DNA of 64,000 nt. Source: Halorubrum laminariae (GTDB lineage Archaea > Halobacteriota > Halobacteria > Halobacteriales > Haloferacaceae). The notes under the pieces are model-generated. The model was not told the DNA's origin, did no database searches, and worked only from the letters and a program-made list of their open reading frames with translations. The stretch is taken from positions 496,001-560,000 of the forward strand of contig NZ_JANHDL010000001.1 in NCBI RefSeq assembly GCF_024494655.1, written 5' to 3'. This document shows, one piece after another, positions 26,725 to 36,492 of the stretch (positions are counted from its first letter, which is position 1; every line of letters begins with the position of its first letter). The position numbers and the translations under genes were made by a program.

Positions 26725-27707
26725 GACTCGCCGTCGTCGGCGCGGGCGCGGTCGGGCGCTCCGTCGTCGATCTCGCAGACGAGTACGGACACGAGGTCGT
26801 CGCCGTCGCGGACTCGTCGAGCGCGGTCGTCGCCGACGGAACCGGTGACCGCGATCCCGGCGTCGACGCCGACGCGGTGGTGGCCCGCAAGGCAGAACGG
26901 GGGATCGTCGGCGACGCCGACCCCGCGGACGCGCTCGCCGCCGACTACGACGCGCTGGTGGAGGCGACGCCGACGACGCTCGGAGACGCCGAGCCGGGAT
27001 TTTCACACGTGACGACCGCTCTCGAACGCGACCGGCACGCCGTGCTCGCGAACAAGGGACCGGTCGCGGAGCGGTTCGACGACCTGCGGGCAGCCGTCGC
27101 CGACAGCGAAGGCGAGGTTCGGTTTGAGGCCACCGTCGGCGGTGCGATCCCGGCAGTGTCGACTGTCGAGGACATCGAACCGAGTCACGTCACCGCCGTG
27201 CGGGGCGTGCTCAACGGGACCGCGAACTTCATTCTCACGCGCATGGCTGCGGAGGGGCTCGACTACGAGCACGTGCTCGCTGAGGCCCAAGACTTGGGCG
27301 TCGCCGAGGCGGACCCCGCGTTTGACGTGGACGGAACGGATGCGGCGCTCAAGTGCGTCATCCTCGCGAACGTGCTCTCCTTTGGCGCGGCCGACGACCC
27401 CGCCGACGCCCGGGAGTTCACCCTCGACGACGCCGAGGTCGAAGGGATCCGCGACGTGCCCGGCTCCGCGCTTCGGCTCGCCGCCGAGGACGGACAGACC
27501 GTGCGACTGATCGGCGAGGCGACCGGCGAGCTCGTTCGCGTCGCGCCGCGGCTCGTCCCGGAGAACGGCACGCTCGCGGTCTCCGGAACCCAGAACATCG
27601 TCCAGATCGAGACGAGCCACGCCGGCCGGCTCAACATCTCCGGGCGTGGGGCGGGCGGTCCCGAGACCGCGAGCGCCGTCTTGGGAGACGTCGGGCGGCT
27701 GGAATAG
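26721..27707 (+). CDS. hom: Homoserine dehydrogenase
   Basis: 328 aa with the Rossmann start MRLAVVGAGAVGRSVVDLADEYG. ANKGPVA and the central GGAIPAVSTVEDIEPSHVTAVRGVLNGTANFILTRM are family signatures, as is GVAEADPAFDVDGTDAALK. It reduces aspartate semialdehyde to homoserine for threonine and methionine synthesis. It ends after the catalytic domain and has no C-terminal ACT domain, consistent with the separate ACT protein encoded just upstream. GTG start, 4-nt overlap. Confidence 0.92.
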   Translation: MRLAVVGAGAVGRSVVDLADEYGHEVVAVADSSSAVVADGTGDRDPGVDADAVVARKAERGIVGDADPADALAADYDALVEATPTTLGDAEPGFSHVTTALERDRHAVLANKGPVAERFDDLRAAVADSEGEVRFEATVGGAIPAVSTVEDIEPSHVTAVRGVLNGTANFILTRMAAEGLDYEHVLAEAQDLGVAEADPAFDVDGTDAALKCVILANVLSFGAADDPADAREFTLDDAEVEGIRDVPGSALRLAAEDGQTVRLIGEATGELVRVAPRLVPENGTLAVSGTQNIVQIETSHAGRLNISGRGAGGPETASAVLGDVGRLE

Positions 27708-27867
27708 CGGACGGGCTCGAGTCGGACAGACTCGCGCACGCAACGGTCGGCAGCGAATCCGCGAGGTCGACGGGAGCGTCCGCTGCGACGAACGGTCCGT
27801 GTGTCGGTCTGCCGTGTGCCGCGTTGTCTAGAATCGCCCGACAGCGTCGAGATTGTCTGTGGTACGT

Positions 27868-27884
27868 ATCGAAACCGTTTTAGT
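27868..27884 (+). promoter_or_regulatory. BRE/TATA element upstream of EF-1alpha
   Basis: CGAAACCGTTTTAGTGG has a purine-rich CGAAAC BRE followed by a TTTTAG TATA box. Transcription would start near 27905, giving a ~30-nt leader before the EF-1alpha ATG. The rest of the 27708-27933 gap holds no gene. Confidence 0.55.
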
Positions 27885-27933
27885 GGAATCAACCGAAACT
27901 TACTCACAGAGCGCCTTAGCGCGTGATTACCCC

Positions 27934-29199
27934 ATGAGTGACAAACCGCACCAGAACTTGGCCATCATCGGCCACGTCGACCACGGCAAGAGTACGCTCG
28001 TGGGTCGCCTCCTCTTCGAGACGGGGAGCGTCCCCGAGCACGTAATCGAGCAGCACCGCGAGGAAGCCGAAGAGAAGGGCAAGGGCGGCTTCGAGTTCGC
28101 CTACGTGATGGACAACCTCGCCGAGGAGCGCGAGCGTGGCGTCACGATCGACATCGCCCACCAGGAGTTCGACACCGACGAGTACTACTTCACCATCGTC
28201 GACTGTCCGGGCCACCGTGACTTCGTGAAGAACATGATCACGGGTGCCTCGCAGGCCGACAACGCGGTACTCGTCGTCGCGGCCGACGACGGTGTCGCGC
28301 CCCAGACCCGAGAGCACGTGTTCCTGGCCCGCACGCTGGGTATCAACGAGCTCATCATCGCCGTCAACAAGATGGACCTCGTCGACCACGACGAGTCCGA
28401 TTTCAACCAGGTCGTCGAGGAGGTCAAAGAGCTCCTCAATCAGGTCCGCTTCCAGACGGACAACGCGAAGTTCATTCCGATCTCCGCGTTCGACGGCGAC
28501 AACGTCGCCGAGGCCTCCGAGAACACGCCTTGGTACGACGGGCCGACCCTGCTTGACGCGCTCAACGAGCTGCCCGAGACGGAGCCACCGACGGACGCAC
28601 CGCTCCGGCTCCCGATTCAGGACGTCTATACGATCTCCGGTATCGGAACCGTCCCCGTGGGACGCGTCGAGACCGGCATCCTCAACACCGGCGACAACGT
28701 CTCCTTCCAGCCGTCTGACGTGGGCGGCGAGGTGAAGACGGTCGAGATGCACCACGAGGAAGTGCCCAAGGCCGAACCCGGCGACAACGTCGGGTTCAAC
28801 GTCCGCGGCATCGGCAAGGACGACATCCGTCGCGGCGACGTGTGTGGTCCCGCCGACGACCCGCCGAGCGTCGCCGAGACGTTCCAGGCGCAGATCGTCG
28901 TGATGCAGCACCCGTCGGTCATCACCGCCGGCTACACTCCGGTCTTCCACGCCCACACGGCGCAGGTCGCCTGTACGATCGAGTCCATCGATCAGAAGAT
29001 CGATCCCTCGTCCGGTGAGGTCGCCGAGGAGAACCCGGACTTCATCAAGTCCGGCGACGCCGCGGTCGTCACCGTGCGCCCGCAAAAGCCTCTCAGCATC
29101 GAGCCCTCCGGCGAGATTCCGGAACTCGGCAGCTTCGCCATCCGCGACATGGGTCAGACCATCGCGGCCGGGAAGGTGCTCGAAGTCAACGAGCGATAA
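27934..29199 (+). CDS. tuf: Translation elongation factor EF-1alpha
   Basis: 421 aa. GHVDHGKST (G1), RGVTIDIAH (G2), DCPGHRDF (G3) and NKMDL (G4) mark the GTPase domain. Two beta-barrel domains follow ([34 protein letters not shown]). It delivers aminoacyl-tRNA to the ribosome. The start gives the canonical [18 protein letters not shown]. It is followed after 3 nt by the S10 gene, the usual haloarchaeal arrangement. Confidence 0.97.
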   Translation: MSDKPHQNLAIIGHVDHGKSTLVGRLLFETGSVPEHVIEQHREEAEEKGKGGFEFAYVMDNLAEERERGVTIDIAHQEFDTDEYYFTIVDCPGHRDFVKNMITGASQADNAVLVVAADDGVAPQTREHVFLARTLGINELIIAVNKMDLVDHDESDFNQVVEEVKELLNQVRFQTDNAKFIPISAFDGDNVAEASENTPWYDGPTLLDALNELPETEPPTDAPLRLPIQDVYTISGIGTVPVGRVETGILNTGDNVSFQPSDVGGEVKTVEMHHEEVPKAEPGDNVGFNVRGIGKDDIRRGDVCGPADDPPSVAETFQAQIVVMQHPSVITAGYTPVFHAHTAQVACTIESIDQKIDPSSGEVAEENPDFIKSGDAAVVTVRPQKPLSIEPSGEIPELGSFAIRDMGQTIAAGKVLEVNER

Positions 29200-29202
29200 T
29201 CG

Positions 29203-29511
29203 ATGCAGCAGGCACGCGTCCGCCTCGCCGGCACGAGCCCCGAGGACCTCGACGACATCTGCGACGACGTCCGCGAGATCGCGGACTCGACGGGGGTCGC
29301 CCTGTCGGGCCCGATCCCGCTGCCGACGAAGACGCTCGAGATCCCGTCGCGAAAGTCCCCGGACGGTGAGGGGACGGCGACGTGGGAGCACTGGGAGATG
29401 CGCGTCCACAAGCGTCTGATCGACATCGACGCCGACGAACGCGCGCTCCGCCAGCTCATGCGCGTCCAAGTGCCCAACGACGTCAGCATCGAGATCGTTC
29501 TCGAAGACTAA
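29203..29511 (+). CDS. rpsJ: Ribosomal protein S10 (uS10)
   Basis: 102 aa. [42 protein letters not shown] and [24 protein letters not shown] are diagnostic of archaeal uS10. It is a small-subunit head protein. It is separated from EF-1alpha by 3 nt and is the last gene of that operon, with a T tract after the stop. Confidence 0.96.
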   Translation: MQQARVRLAGTSPEDLDDICDDVREIADSTGVALSGPIPLPTKTLEIPSRKSPDGEGTATWEHWEMRVHKRLIDIDADERALRQLMRVQVPNDVSIEIVLED

Positions 29512-29550
29512 GCGCTAGGGCGTATTTCCGCTCTCTCCGTTTTTGTTACC
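29512..29550 (+). terminator. Putative terminator of the EF-1alpha/S10 operon
   Basis: A five-T tract at 29540-29544 follows the S10 stop in a short convergent gap. Confidence 0.4.
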
Positions 29551-29587
29551 ACCGGTAGCGACGGCGTTGATTGCTGTCCAACGCGGC

Positions 29588-30148
29588 TCATCGCACGTCT
29601 AACAGTCCGAGCCGACCGGCGACGAGGCCGCAGAACGCGCCGGCGGCGTGGGCGAAAAGCGCGACGCCGGGTGCAGCGGTCGCCAGCGTGACCACGAGCG
29701 CGAGGACGCAGAACAGGACGAGTTGCGTGCGCGCCGAAAGACGGAGCCGATCGAACAACGTCGCGCTCACGACATTGCCCGCGAGGAGGTAGCCGCCGAG
29801 CGCGAAGACGGCACCGCTCAGGCCTATCACCGCCGGAGCCGGACCGAGAAGATCGCCGAGCGTCACCTGTGCGGTCCCGGCGAGCGCGCCGGTTCCGACC
29901 ACAAAGGCGTGGAACCGGGGGCGCGTCGTTCGACGCTCGACGAGCGGGCCGACGAGCAGGAGGGCGATTCCGTTCGCGATCAGGTGACTGATCGACCCGT
30001 GCGCGTACACGCTGGTGGCGAGCGTCCACGGCGCAGCGGCGAGCGGCGTCGACAGCGCGAGCGCGCCGACGATCCCGACGGTTCGGAGGGCGACCTGAAT
30101 GAGACCGACGAGAACCACGATCGCGAGGGTTTCGAGCGTCGCGCGCAT
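29588..30148 (-). CDS. Rhomboid-family intramembrane serine protease
   Basis: 186 aa, six membrane helices. Catalytic features are present: HGSISHLIAN (H50, H55, N59), GLSGA with Ser111 and FAHAAG with His167 for the Ser-His dyad. A GTG one codon upstream is an alternative start; a GTTAAGT box lies ~32 nt before. It cleaves membrane proteins within the bilayer; the substrate is unknown. It is divergent from the operator-controlled flippase gene. Confidence 0.85.
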   Translation of the reverse strand: MRATLETLAIVVLVGLIQVALRTVGIVGALALSTPLAAAPWTLATSVYAHGSISHLIANGIALLLVGPLVERRTTRPRFHAFVVGTGALAGTAQVTLGDLLGPAPAVIGLSGAVFALGGYLLAGNVVSATLFDRLRLSARTQLVLFCVLALVVTLATAAPGVALFAHAAGAFCGLVAGRLGLLDVR

Positions 30149-30251
30149 CACGTGGTTGTTCGGGCCGGCCGGACTTAACGCAGACGGGGCGATCGGATCC
30201 CGTCTGTCAGTCTCACGAACGCGGAGCGAGGGAACCGCCAGCGTTATATGA

Positions 30252-30267
30252 TTTAGGCCGCCCTAAA
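30252..30267 (+). promoter_or_regulatory. Operator 1 (TTTAGG-N4-CCTAAA)
   Basis: A perfect 6-4-6 palindrome, TTTAGGCCGCCCTAAA, lies between a TATA box (GTTATATGA, 30243-30251) and the ATG at 30275. It is well placed to block RNA polymerase. The half-site resembles DtxR/SirR/Idr-type metal-repressor boxes. Confidence 0.8.
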
Positions 30268-30274
30268 CAATTGT

Positions 30275-31393
30275 ATGACGAACCGGCCCGACGCCGCTCG
30301 GCTCCGCGATCGCCTCACCCGCGGTCGACTCACGCTGGTCGGGACGGGTCTCGTGCTCGCCGTCGGCGGGTGGCTCACCGTTCGGTACGTCGACGTGGGC
30401 ATGATTGTCGACGTCGCCGCCGCGGCGGACCCGACGCTTCTCGGCGTCGCGCTCGTCGCGTACGCGCTCTCGTGGCCGCTCCGAGGGCGACGCTACGGCG
30501 ACGTGCTCGCGGCGATGGGCTCGCGGCTGCGGACGGGTTTCCTCACGGCTGCCGTGTTCGCGAGTCAGACCGCGAACCTGATCGTCCCGGCGCGGGCAGG
30601 CGACGGGGTTCGCGCGTACCTCCTGAAGCGCAGGCGCGACGTTCCGTATCCGACCGGCGCGGCCTCGCTGGCGGTCGAGCGCGCCTTCGACCTCGTGGCG
30701 ATCGCGACGCTCGGCGCGCTCGCGCTCGCGGCGCTGGCCACGGGTGATCGGTCGGTCGACACGACCGGTGGCGTGACACCGCTTGCCGCCGCCGCTGGGC
30801 TCGCCGCCGTGGCCGTCGTGCTCGCCGGCGCGACGGTCGCGGTCGCCCGAAGCGATCGGCAGTTCGGTCCCGCGCTCCGCAACCGGACCGCTGAGACGCG
30901 GCTGGCTCGGCCGGTCGACGCCGCGATCCGGTTCGGCGCGGCAGTCAGGGTGGTCGCCGCCCGGCCGCGCCGCCTCGCGACGGTGTTCGGGTGGAGTCTC
31001 CTCGTGTGGGAGATCGACGTGGCGACCGCCGTCCTCGTGTTGGCCGCTCTCCTCGGCGGATTCGACGGCGGCCTCGTCGCGCTCCCGGTCCTGCTCGCCG
31101 TCGGCACGCTCGCGGTCAGCGCGGGCAACCTCGCGAAGGTGCTGCCGCTGTCGCAGGGCGGCGTTGGGCTGTACGAGGCCGCCTTCACCGGACTGGTTGT
31201 GGGGACGACCGCGATCCCGGTCGAGACGGCGATCGCCGCGGCCGTCCTCGATCACGCGCTGAAAAACGCCGTCACGCTCGCCGGCGGTGCCGCGGCGGCG
31301 ACCGTGCTCAACGTCTCGCCGGCCCGCTCGGCCGACGAAGCGCCGGCGAACACCGACACGGCCGACGAACACGCCGAATCAGCAGATTTTTAG
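30275..31393 (+). CDS. UPF0104/lysylphosphatidylglycerol synthase-TM family (flippase-like) membrane protein
   Basis: 372 aa with eight or so membrane helices. Family motifs are SWPLRGRRYGDVL, VFASQTANLIVPARAGDGVRAYLLKRR, ASLAVERAFDL and GNLAKVLPLSQGGVGLYEAAFTGL. Relatives include the AglD-like C-terminal domain and are proposed lipid-linked sugar flippases. Operator 1 lies 7 nt before its start, and its stop codon lies inside operator 2. It is followed by sugar genes under the same kind of operator, suggesting a role in envelope glycan assembly. Confidence 0.8.
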   Translation: MTNRPDAARLRDRLTRGRLTLVGTGLVLAVGGWLTVRYVDVGMIVDVAAAADPTLLGVALVAYALSWPLRGRRYGDVLAAMGSRLRTGFLTAAVFASQTANLIVPARAGDGVRAYLLKRRRDVPYPTGAASLAVERAFDLVAIATLGALALAALATGDRSVDTTGGVTPLAAAAGLAAVAVVLAGATVAVARSDRQFGPALRNRTAETRLARPVDAAIRFGAAVRVVAARPRRLATVFGWSLLVWEIDVATAVLVLAALLGGFDGGLVALPVLLAVGTLAVSAGNLAKVLPLSQGGVGLYEAAFTGLVVGTTAIPVETAIAAAVLDHALKNAVTLAGGAAAATVLNVSPARSADEAPANTDTADEHAESADF

Positions 31394-31404
31394 GTATGCC
31401 TAAA
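31389..31404 (+). promoter_or_regulatory. Operator 2 (TTTAGG-N4-CCTAAA) overlapping a stop codon
   Basis: TTTAGGTATGCCTAAA extends to a 20-nt symmetric TTTTTAGGTATGCCTAAAAA. The TAG stop of the flippase gene (31391-31393) lies within it. It ends 11 nt before the next ATG. Confidence 0.8.
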
Positions 31405-31415
31405 AAGTAGATCGT

Positions 31416-32651
31416 ATGGACGAACGCCGCTCACGACGTGACGAAGTCGATATCTGTGTCATCGTGCCGACGATCCGCGAATACGAGTGTCTCCGTGAGT
31501 ATGTCGCGAACGCCCGCGAACACGGGTTCGATGTCTCGCGGCTGCACTTCGTGCTCGTCACCGAGGACTTCTGTGACGTGGCGGAGATGCGGTCGATGCT
31601 CGACGATTTGGGCGTCTCGGGCGAAGTCTTCGACGGGACGGACCGCGAGGAGTGGTACGAGGACAACGGCGTCGCGGAATACAGTCATGTCGTGCCGGCG
31701 GCCAGCCATGCCGAGACGAGCTTCGGACTCCTCTACATGTGGGCGAACCCGCGGTTCGAGTACGGAGTCTTCATCGACGACGACACGCTTCCGCACGACG
31801 ACACCGACTACTTCGGACGCCACATGGAGAACCTCGCGTTCGGGGGTTCGGTCGAGCGCGTCCGCTCCGACGAGAGTTGGGTGAACGTCCTCTACCAGAA
31901 CGCCGACGACCACGGCCTCTACCCGCGCGGATATCCCTACTCTGCGATGGACGAGACGGTCGAGACCGACACGGTCGAGATCGAGTCCGGCGAGGTCGTC
32001 GCCTCGCAGGGACTGTGGACGAACGTGCCCGACCTCGATGCGGTTCGCATCCTGATGGACGGCGACTTGGAGGGGCAAGCGCAGACGCGGACGACCGCCG
32101 ATGATTTCGGCGAGGACTTCGTCGCCGCCCGCGGCAACTACCTCACGGTGTGCTCGATGAACCTCGCGTTCCGCCGCGAGGTAATCCCCGCGTTCTACCA
32201 GCTGCCGATGGACGACAACGAGTGGGAGGTCGGCCGGTTCGACGACATCTGGTCGGGGTTGTTTCTCAAGCGCGCCGCCGACGTGCTGGGTAAGCGGGTG
32301 TACAACGGCGGCCCGTTGTGCGAGCACAACAAGGCCGCCCGCTCGACGTTCGACGACCTCGCGAACGAGGTGGCGGGGCTGGAGCTGAACGAACACGTCT
32401 GGGAGGTGCTCGACAGCGTGGAACCGGAGGTTCCACGGGCCACTCAGACGGCGGAGCCGTCTGAGGACGTCGTAGCAGACGACGCGGACTCCTTCGAGGC
32501 GGCGTTCGCGGCGATGGCCGACGCGCTCGCGGAGGGCGACTTCTCCGAGTGGAACAACGGTGCGTTCCTCAACCACTGCGGCGAGTACATGCGCGACTGG
32601 CTCGACTGCCTCGACGCGCTCAACCGAACGCGGGCGCTCGCGGACGATTGA
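31416..32651 (+). CDS. Reversibly glycosylated polypeptide/alpha-1,4-glucan-protein synthase-like glycosyltransferase
   Basis: 411 aa. The domain begins ICVIVPTIREYECLREYVANAREHG and contains VFIDDDTLPHDD, the acidic nucleotide-sugar-binding motif of the RGP/UDP-arabinopyranose mutase-like family. Later motifs are CSMNLAFRREVIPAFYQLPM and RFDDIWSGLFLKR. No membrane segment is seen, so it is cytoplasmic. It would use or isomerise a nucleotide sugar, but the substrate cannot be read from sequence. It is under operator 2 and next to an iron-binding lipoprotein gene. Confidence 0.75.
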   Translation: MDERRSRRDEVDICVIVPTIREYECLREYVANAREHGFDVSRLHFVLVTEDFCDVAEMRSMLDDLGVSGEVFDGTDREEWYEDNGVAEYSHVVPAASHAETSFGLLYMWANPRFEYGVFIDDDTLPHDDTDYFGRHMENLAFGGSVERVRSDESWVNVLYQNADDHGLYPRGYPYSAMDETVETDTVEIESGEVVASQGLWTNVPDLDAVRILMDGDLEGQAQTRTTADDFGEDFVAARGNYLTVCSMNLAFRREVIPAFYQLPMDDNEWEVGRFDDIWSGLFLKRAADVLGKRVYNGGPLCEHNKAARSTFDDLANEVAGLELNEHVWEVLDSVEPEVPRATQTAEPSEDVVADDADSFEAAFAAMADALAEGDFSEWNNGAFLNHCGEYMRDWLDCLDALNRTRALADD

Positions 32652-32670
32652 ATCGACACGACTAAGTTAA

Positions 32671-32686
32671 TTTAGGTTTGCCTAAA
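32671..32686 (+). promoter_or_regulatory. Operator 3 (TTTAGG-N4-CCTAAA)
   Basis: TTTAGGTTTGCCTAAA ends 4 nt before the ATG of the ferric-binding lipoprotein. An AAGTTAATT AT tract overlaps its left arm and may serve as the TATA box. Confidence 0.85.
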
Positions 32687-32690
32687 ACAC

Positions 32691-33863
32691 ATGACGCAAC
32701 ACGAATCCGATAGACGTGACGCGCGCGACGTTCGACGGCGGCGGTTCCTCGCGGCGGCGGGCGCGGTCGGCACCGTCGGGATCGCCGGCTGTACGGGCGG
32801 CGGCGAGGACGGCGAAGACGGAAGCGACGGCGGTGACGGCGGGGACGGCAGCGACGCGGAGTCGTCGATCGGCCAGATCGGCTCGGGTCGCGAGGGACGG
32901 GACGCTCCCGGTGGGACACCGATGGCGGAGATGCCCGCGCTGGAGGGTGAACTCACCGTCTACTCCGGACGCGGCGAGTTCCTCGTCGGCGAACTCGTGA
33001 GCTATATCGACGATCTATACGACGAACTCGATCTGACGGTCCGGTACGCCGGCTCGACGGACCTCGTGAACCAGATCTCGAACGAGGGCGACGGATCGCC
33101 GGCGGACGTCTTCTACTCGGTCAACGCCGGCGCGCTCGGCGCGCTCGCCGACGCGGGACGCACGCAGGCGCTTCCGGACGACATCGCCGAGTTGGTCCGC
33201 GCGGAGTTCCGCACCGACCAGTGGATCGGCACCTCCGGACGCGCCCGAACCGTCCCGTACAACACCGACGAATTCAGCGAGAACGACCTGCCGAACGACA
33301 TCATGGCGTACCCCGAGGAGTTCTCAGGCAACCTCGGCTGGGCACCCTCGTACGGCTCCTGTCAGGCGTTCGTGACCGCGATGCGGCTGACGGAGGGCGA
33401 GGAGGCCACCCGCGAGTGGCTCGAAGCGATGGTTGAGTCTGGTGCCACGGCGTACCCCGACGAGTTCCGCACCTGTCAGGAGATCGCAGACGGGACGATC
33501 GACGCGGCGTTCACGAACCACTACTACATCCAGCGCGTCCTCGACGGCAACCCCGAGGCCCCGATCGCCACCGCGTTCACCCAAGGCGACGCTGGCGCGA
33601 TGTTCAACGTGGCCGGCGCTGCGGTCGTCGACACCGCAACCGACGCCGACCTCGCCGCGAACTTCGTCCGCCACCTGCTGTCGTCGGAGGCGCAGGACTA
33701 CTTCGCACGGTCGACGTTCGAGTACCCGCTCATCCCCGAGGTGGAGCCCATCGGCGAACTCCCGACGATCGACGAACTCGACGTGCCGGACATCGATCTC
33801 GCGGAGCTGTCGAACCTTGAACCGACGATCGACCTCATGCGCGAGGCCGGCGTCCAGATCTGA
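32691..33863 (+). CDS. Ferric iron ABC transporter substrate-binding lipoprotein (FbpA-like)
   Basis: 390 aa. It has a Tat/lipobox signal (RRRRFLAAAGAVGTVGIAGC). After an acidic Gly-rich linker, the type-2 binding fold starts GELTVYSGRGEFLVGELVSYI. TNHYYIQRV carries adjacent Tyr278-Tyr279, the ferric-iron ligands of FbpA/IdiA proteins. The operator only 4 nt upstream supports iron-responsive control. The cognate permease appears to be the gene at 39776-41386, ~6 kb away; no ATPase gene is in this region. Confidence 0.85.
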   Translation: MTQHESDRRDARDVRRRRFLAAAGAVGTVGIAGCTGGGEDGEDGSDGGDGGDGSDAESSIGQIGSGREGRDAPGGTPMAEMPALEGELTVYSGRGEFLVGELVSYIDDLYDELDLTVRYAGSTDLVNQISNEGDGSPADVFYSVNAGALGALADAGRTQALPDDIAELVRAEFRTDQWIGTSGRARTVPYNTDEFSENDLPNDIMAYPEEFSGNLGWAPSYGSCQAFVTAMRLTEGEEATREWLEAMVESGATAYPDEFRTCQEIADGTIDAAFTNHYYIQRVLDGNPEAPIATAFTQGDAGAMFNVAGAAVVDTATDADLAANFVRHLLSSEAQDYFARSTFEYPLIPEVEPIGELPTIDELDVPDIDLAELSNLEPTIDLMREAGVQI

Positions 33864-33881
33864 TCGGTCGTTTTACTCCCC

Positions 33882-36137
33882 GTGTCCGCGCTTTTTACCC
33901 GTCTCCGTCCGCAACGGATCGCGACTCGACTCCAAGAGCGACTCGCCCGCGCCGACCGGATCACCGTGGCCGCGGCGCTCGTCTCGATCGCGGCGGGCGT
34001 CCTGACGTTCTCGGTCGCCGCCACCATCTTCTCACACCACTCCGCGAACCACGACGAGGGGGTTTACCTCACGCAGGCCGCGCTACTTTTGAGCGGACAA
34101 CTGGAGTTCCACGCCGGGGCGCTCGCAGACGCGTTCCACCCATGGTTCTTCGTCGAGGACGGTGGCCGCCTGTACCCGAAGTACACCCCCGTCCCTGCGG
34201 CGATGTTCGCAGTCTCGATGGGCCTGTTCGGCGAGCCGCGCGTGACGCTCGCGGTGGTCGCCGCCGGCAACGCCGCGCTCGTGTACCTGCTCGGATCGCT
34301 CGCAGTCGGTCGGCGGGCCGGTCTCGCCGCGTCAGTCCTCTTCGCCGCGTCGCCGATGGCGATCGCGACGAGCGCGACGTTTCTCCCATACGCGCCGACG
34401 ACCTTCTTCAACCTGATCTTCGCGGTCGCGTACCTCCGGAGCGTCCGAGACCGGTTACTCGCGGCGGCGGGAATCGCGGGCGTCGCGATCGGGCTCGCCT
34501 TCTTCGCGCGCCCGTTCACCGCGGTGCTGTTCGCCGCCCCGTTCATCTGTCACGCACTATGGCGGATCGGGACGGCGGTCACCGCAGAGGGTCTCACACC
34601 CATTCCCGATCCCGTCCGCAGACACGGTCTGACTGCGTTTTTCGGCACCTGCTTCGTCGGGCTCACGCTCGCGTACAATGTCCGGATGACGGGGTCACCG
34701 CTCGTGTTCCCCTACCAGGCGTTCGCCCCGATGGACGGCCCGGGGTTCGGCGAGCGGCGGATCCTCGGCCACGCGGTCGAGTACACGCTCGGACTGGCGC
34801 TGGAGTCGAACCGGTACGCACTCGCCGAGATCGCGACTCGGTGGTTCGTTGCCGGGCCGATCGGGACCGTGCTGGCCGCGGTCGGCGGCGTGGTCGCGGT
34901 CTGGAGTTGGCGCGCGAATGAGCGGGCAAGCGAGCACCCGATCGCGCCGATCGCAGACGTGGATCGCCCCGAGTGGGCCGGATTCCGGCGGACTTCGAGG
35001 GTACTCCTCGGCGGAGTCGCGGTCTCGGTCGTCGTCGGCAACCTGTTCTTCTGGGGGACGCACAACGCGCTCGCCGACCTCTCGGACCCGACCGACGGGC
35101 TCGCGTCGCTGTTCGGCCCGTTCTACCACTTCGATCTCCTGGTGCCGCTGTCGGTGTTCGGCGGCCTCGGCATCGTCGCCGGGTGGCACGCGCTCGGACT
35201 GGTTCGCGAGCGACTCGCCAGCCGGGGGATTTCGCCCGCGGTCACGCGCGTCGCGCTCGCGGTCGTCGTCGCGAGCGCGGTCGTCGTCGCGGGGGTCGCC
35301 GCCGCGGACGCCGCGTCCGGGCCGATCGAGCGGAACGCCGCCGTCGACGCGAAACACGAGGCCGCGTACGCGCCTATCGACGAGACGACGTTCGAGGACG
35401 GACTGGTGTTCGTACCCACCCCGTACGGCGAGTGGCAGAACCACCCGTTCCAGTACCTGCGGAACGGTCCCGGACTCGACGGCGACGTGGTGTACGCGCT
35501 CGACCGCGACCCGGTCGAGGACTTCGCGGTGCTCGACGCGTACCCCGATCGGACCCTGTACCGGTACGGATATCACGGTGTCTGGACCGCCGACCCAGAC
35601 GCGCGCGTCACGCCGAAGTTGGAGTCACTCGACCGGCGATCTGGCCCGACGCTCGACGCCGAGACAACCGTCGGCGTCCCGGAGCGCGTCGAGCGCGCGC
35701 GGATCCGAGTGGAGCCGCGCCGGGGCGGCGAGGGGGGCGAGAGCGGAGCGGAGTACGCCTCGTACTCCGTCGCGGCTCCCGAAGAATCGCTCGCGGTCGA
35801 CTGGACGGTGACGCCCGACGGGATCCGTCTCGCGGGGGCTCCGAACGCCACCGTCCCGTTCGATCCGGCGGGCGACGTAGTCGCCGTGACGGTGACGCTC
35901 GTCGACCCCGCGGGCGCGACGTTCACGTACCGACAGGAGGTGACGGTCCGCGCGACCGACGGAGGAAGCGTCGGGGGCGGAGAGAGCGGCGGCGTCGAGG
36001 CCGTCTGGCCGCCGGAGCGTTCGACCTGTCGGCTCGTCACCGACTGCGGGAACGAGGGGACCTACCTCCCGGACGATCCCGACACGCATCCCGAGTGGGT
36101 CGTCTTCGAGACGGACGCCGAGGCGGGCGACGGCTGA
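33882..36137 (+). CDS. GT-C/PMT-like membrane glycosyltransferase
   Basis: 751 aa from GTG 33882. About ten membrane helices lie in the first ~475 residues. An early HDEGVYLTQAALLLSGQ loop holds the acidic DE motif typical of protein O-mannosyltransferase/GT39 enzymes. A ~250-residue C-terminal extracytoplasmic domain ends Cys-containing (STCRLVTDCGNEGTYLPDD). It lies 18 nt after the iron-binding lipoprotein and is probably co-transcribed from operator 3. It would transfer sugar from a lipid carrier outside the cell. Donor and acceptor unknown. Confidence 0.75.
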   Translation: MSALFTRLRPQRIATRLQERLARADRITVAAALVSIAAGVLTFSVAATIFSHHSANHDEGVYLTQAALLLSGQLEFHAGALADAFHPWFFVEDGGRLYPKYTPVPAAMFAVSMGLFGEPRVTLAVVAAGNAALVYLLGSLAVGRRAGLAASVLFAASPMAIATSATFLPYAPTTFFNLIFAVAYLRSVRDRLLAAAGIAGVAIGLAFFARPFTAVLFAAPFICHALWRIGTAVTAEGLTPIPDPVRRHGLTAFFGTCFVGLTLAYNVRMTGSPLVFPYQAFAPMDGPGFGERRILGHAVEYTLGLALESNRYALAEIATRWFVAGPIGTVLAAVGGVVAVWSWRANERASEHPIAPIADVDRPEWAGFRRTSRVLLGGVAVSVVVGNLFFWGTHNALADLSDPTDGLASLFGPFYHFDLLVPLSVFGGLGIVAGWHALGLVRERLASRGISPAVTRVALAVVVASAVVVAGVAAADAASGPIERNAAVDAKHEAAYAPIDETTFEDGLVFVPTPYGEWQNHPFQYLRNGPGLDGDVVYALDRDPVEDFAVLDAYPDRTLYRYGYHGVWTADPDARVTPKLESLDRRSGPTLDAETTVGVPERVERARIRVEPRRGGEGGESGAEYASYSVAAPEESLAVDWTVTPDGIRLAGAPNATVPFDPAGDVVAVTVTLVDPAGATFTYRQEVTVRATDGGSVGGGESGGVEAVWPPERSTCRLVTDCGNEGTYLPDDPDTHPEWVVFETDAEAGDG

Positions 36138-36253
36138 GTCGCGTATCGAGGGGTAGCGACCAGTCCCCGTCTATTGTGATATAGTGACGAAACACCCGTC
36201 GAGATAGTAAACGTGTGCGAAGTCCCACAGGAACCACCGGCTGCACGGTCCCG

Positions 36254-36376
36254 CACCTCACACCTCCCCAGCCTCGGTCGGCGGCGGCCGCGGCCCCGCA
36301 CCGCGTCGCGGCCGCCCCCGACCTCCCTCGCGATCGGCTCGCGCCCGCTGGGCACTCGCCGGTCGCGCCGGCCGCG
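36254..36376 (+). repeat. Dispersed intergenic repeat, copy B
   Basis: It opens CACCTCACACCTCCCCAGCC. A central long palindrome follows (GGCCGCGGCC...GGCCGC around 36285-36315), then ACCTCCCTCGCGATCGGCTC and GCGCCCGCTGGGCACTCGCC. It is nearly identical over ~115 nt to the reverse complement of 41461-41582, with only scattered differences. It lies in the 355-bp gap 36138-36492 between convergent genes; nothing else was seen there. Confidence 0.85.
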
Positions 36377-36492
36377 GTGAGCAGGCGTATACGGAGCCGT
36401 CGCCGTCGCTCGCGATGTGAAAAATATCGCCGGCGGCGGCCCGAGATGCCCACAGTCGTGGACCGCCGTCCGACGGCCGCGCGTCGCGCCGG

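Noticed and set aside
27923..27937. GTG-started four-codon ORF ending ATGA on EF-1alpha
   Set aside because: It resembles the coupled leader pattern but is too short to distinguish from chance, and the stronger BRE/TATA places the transcript start further upstream.
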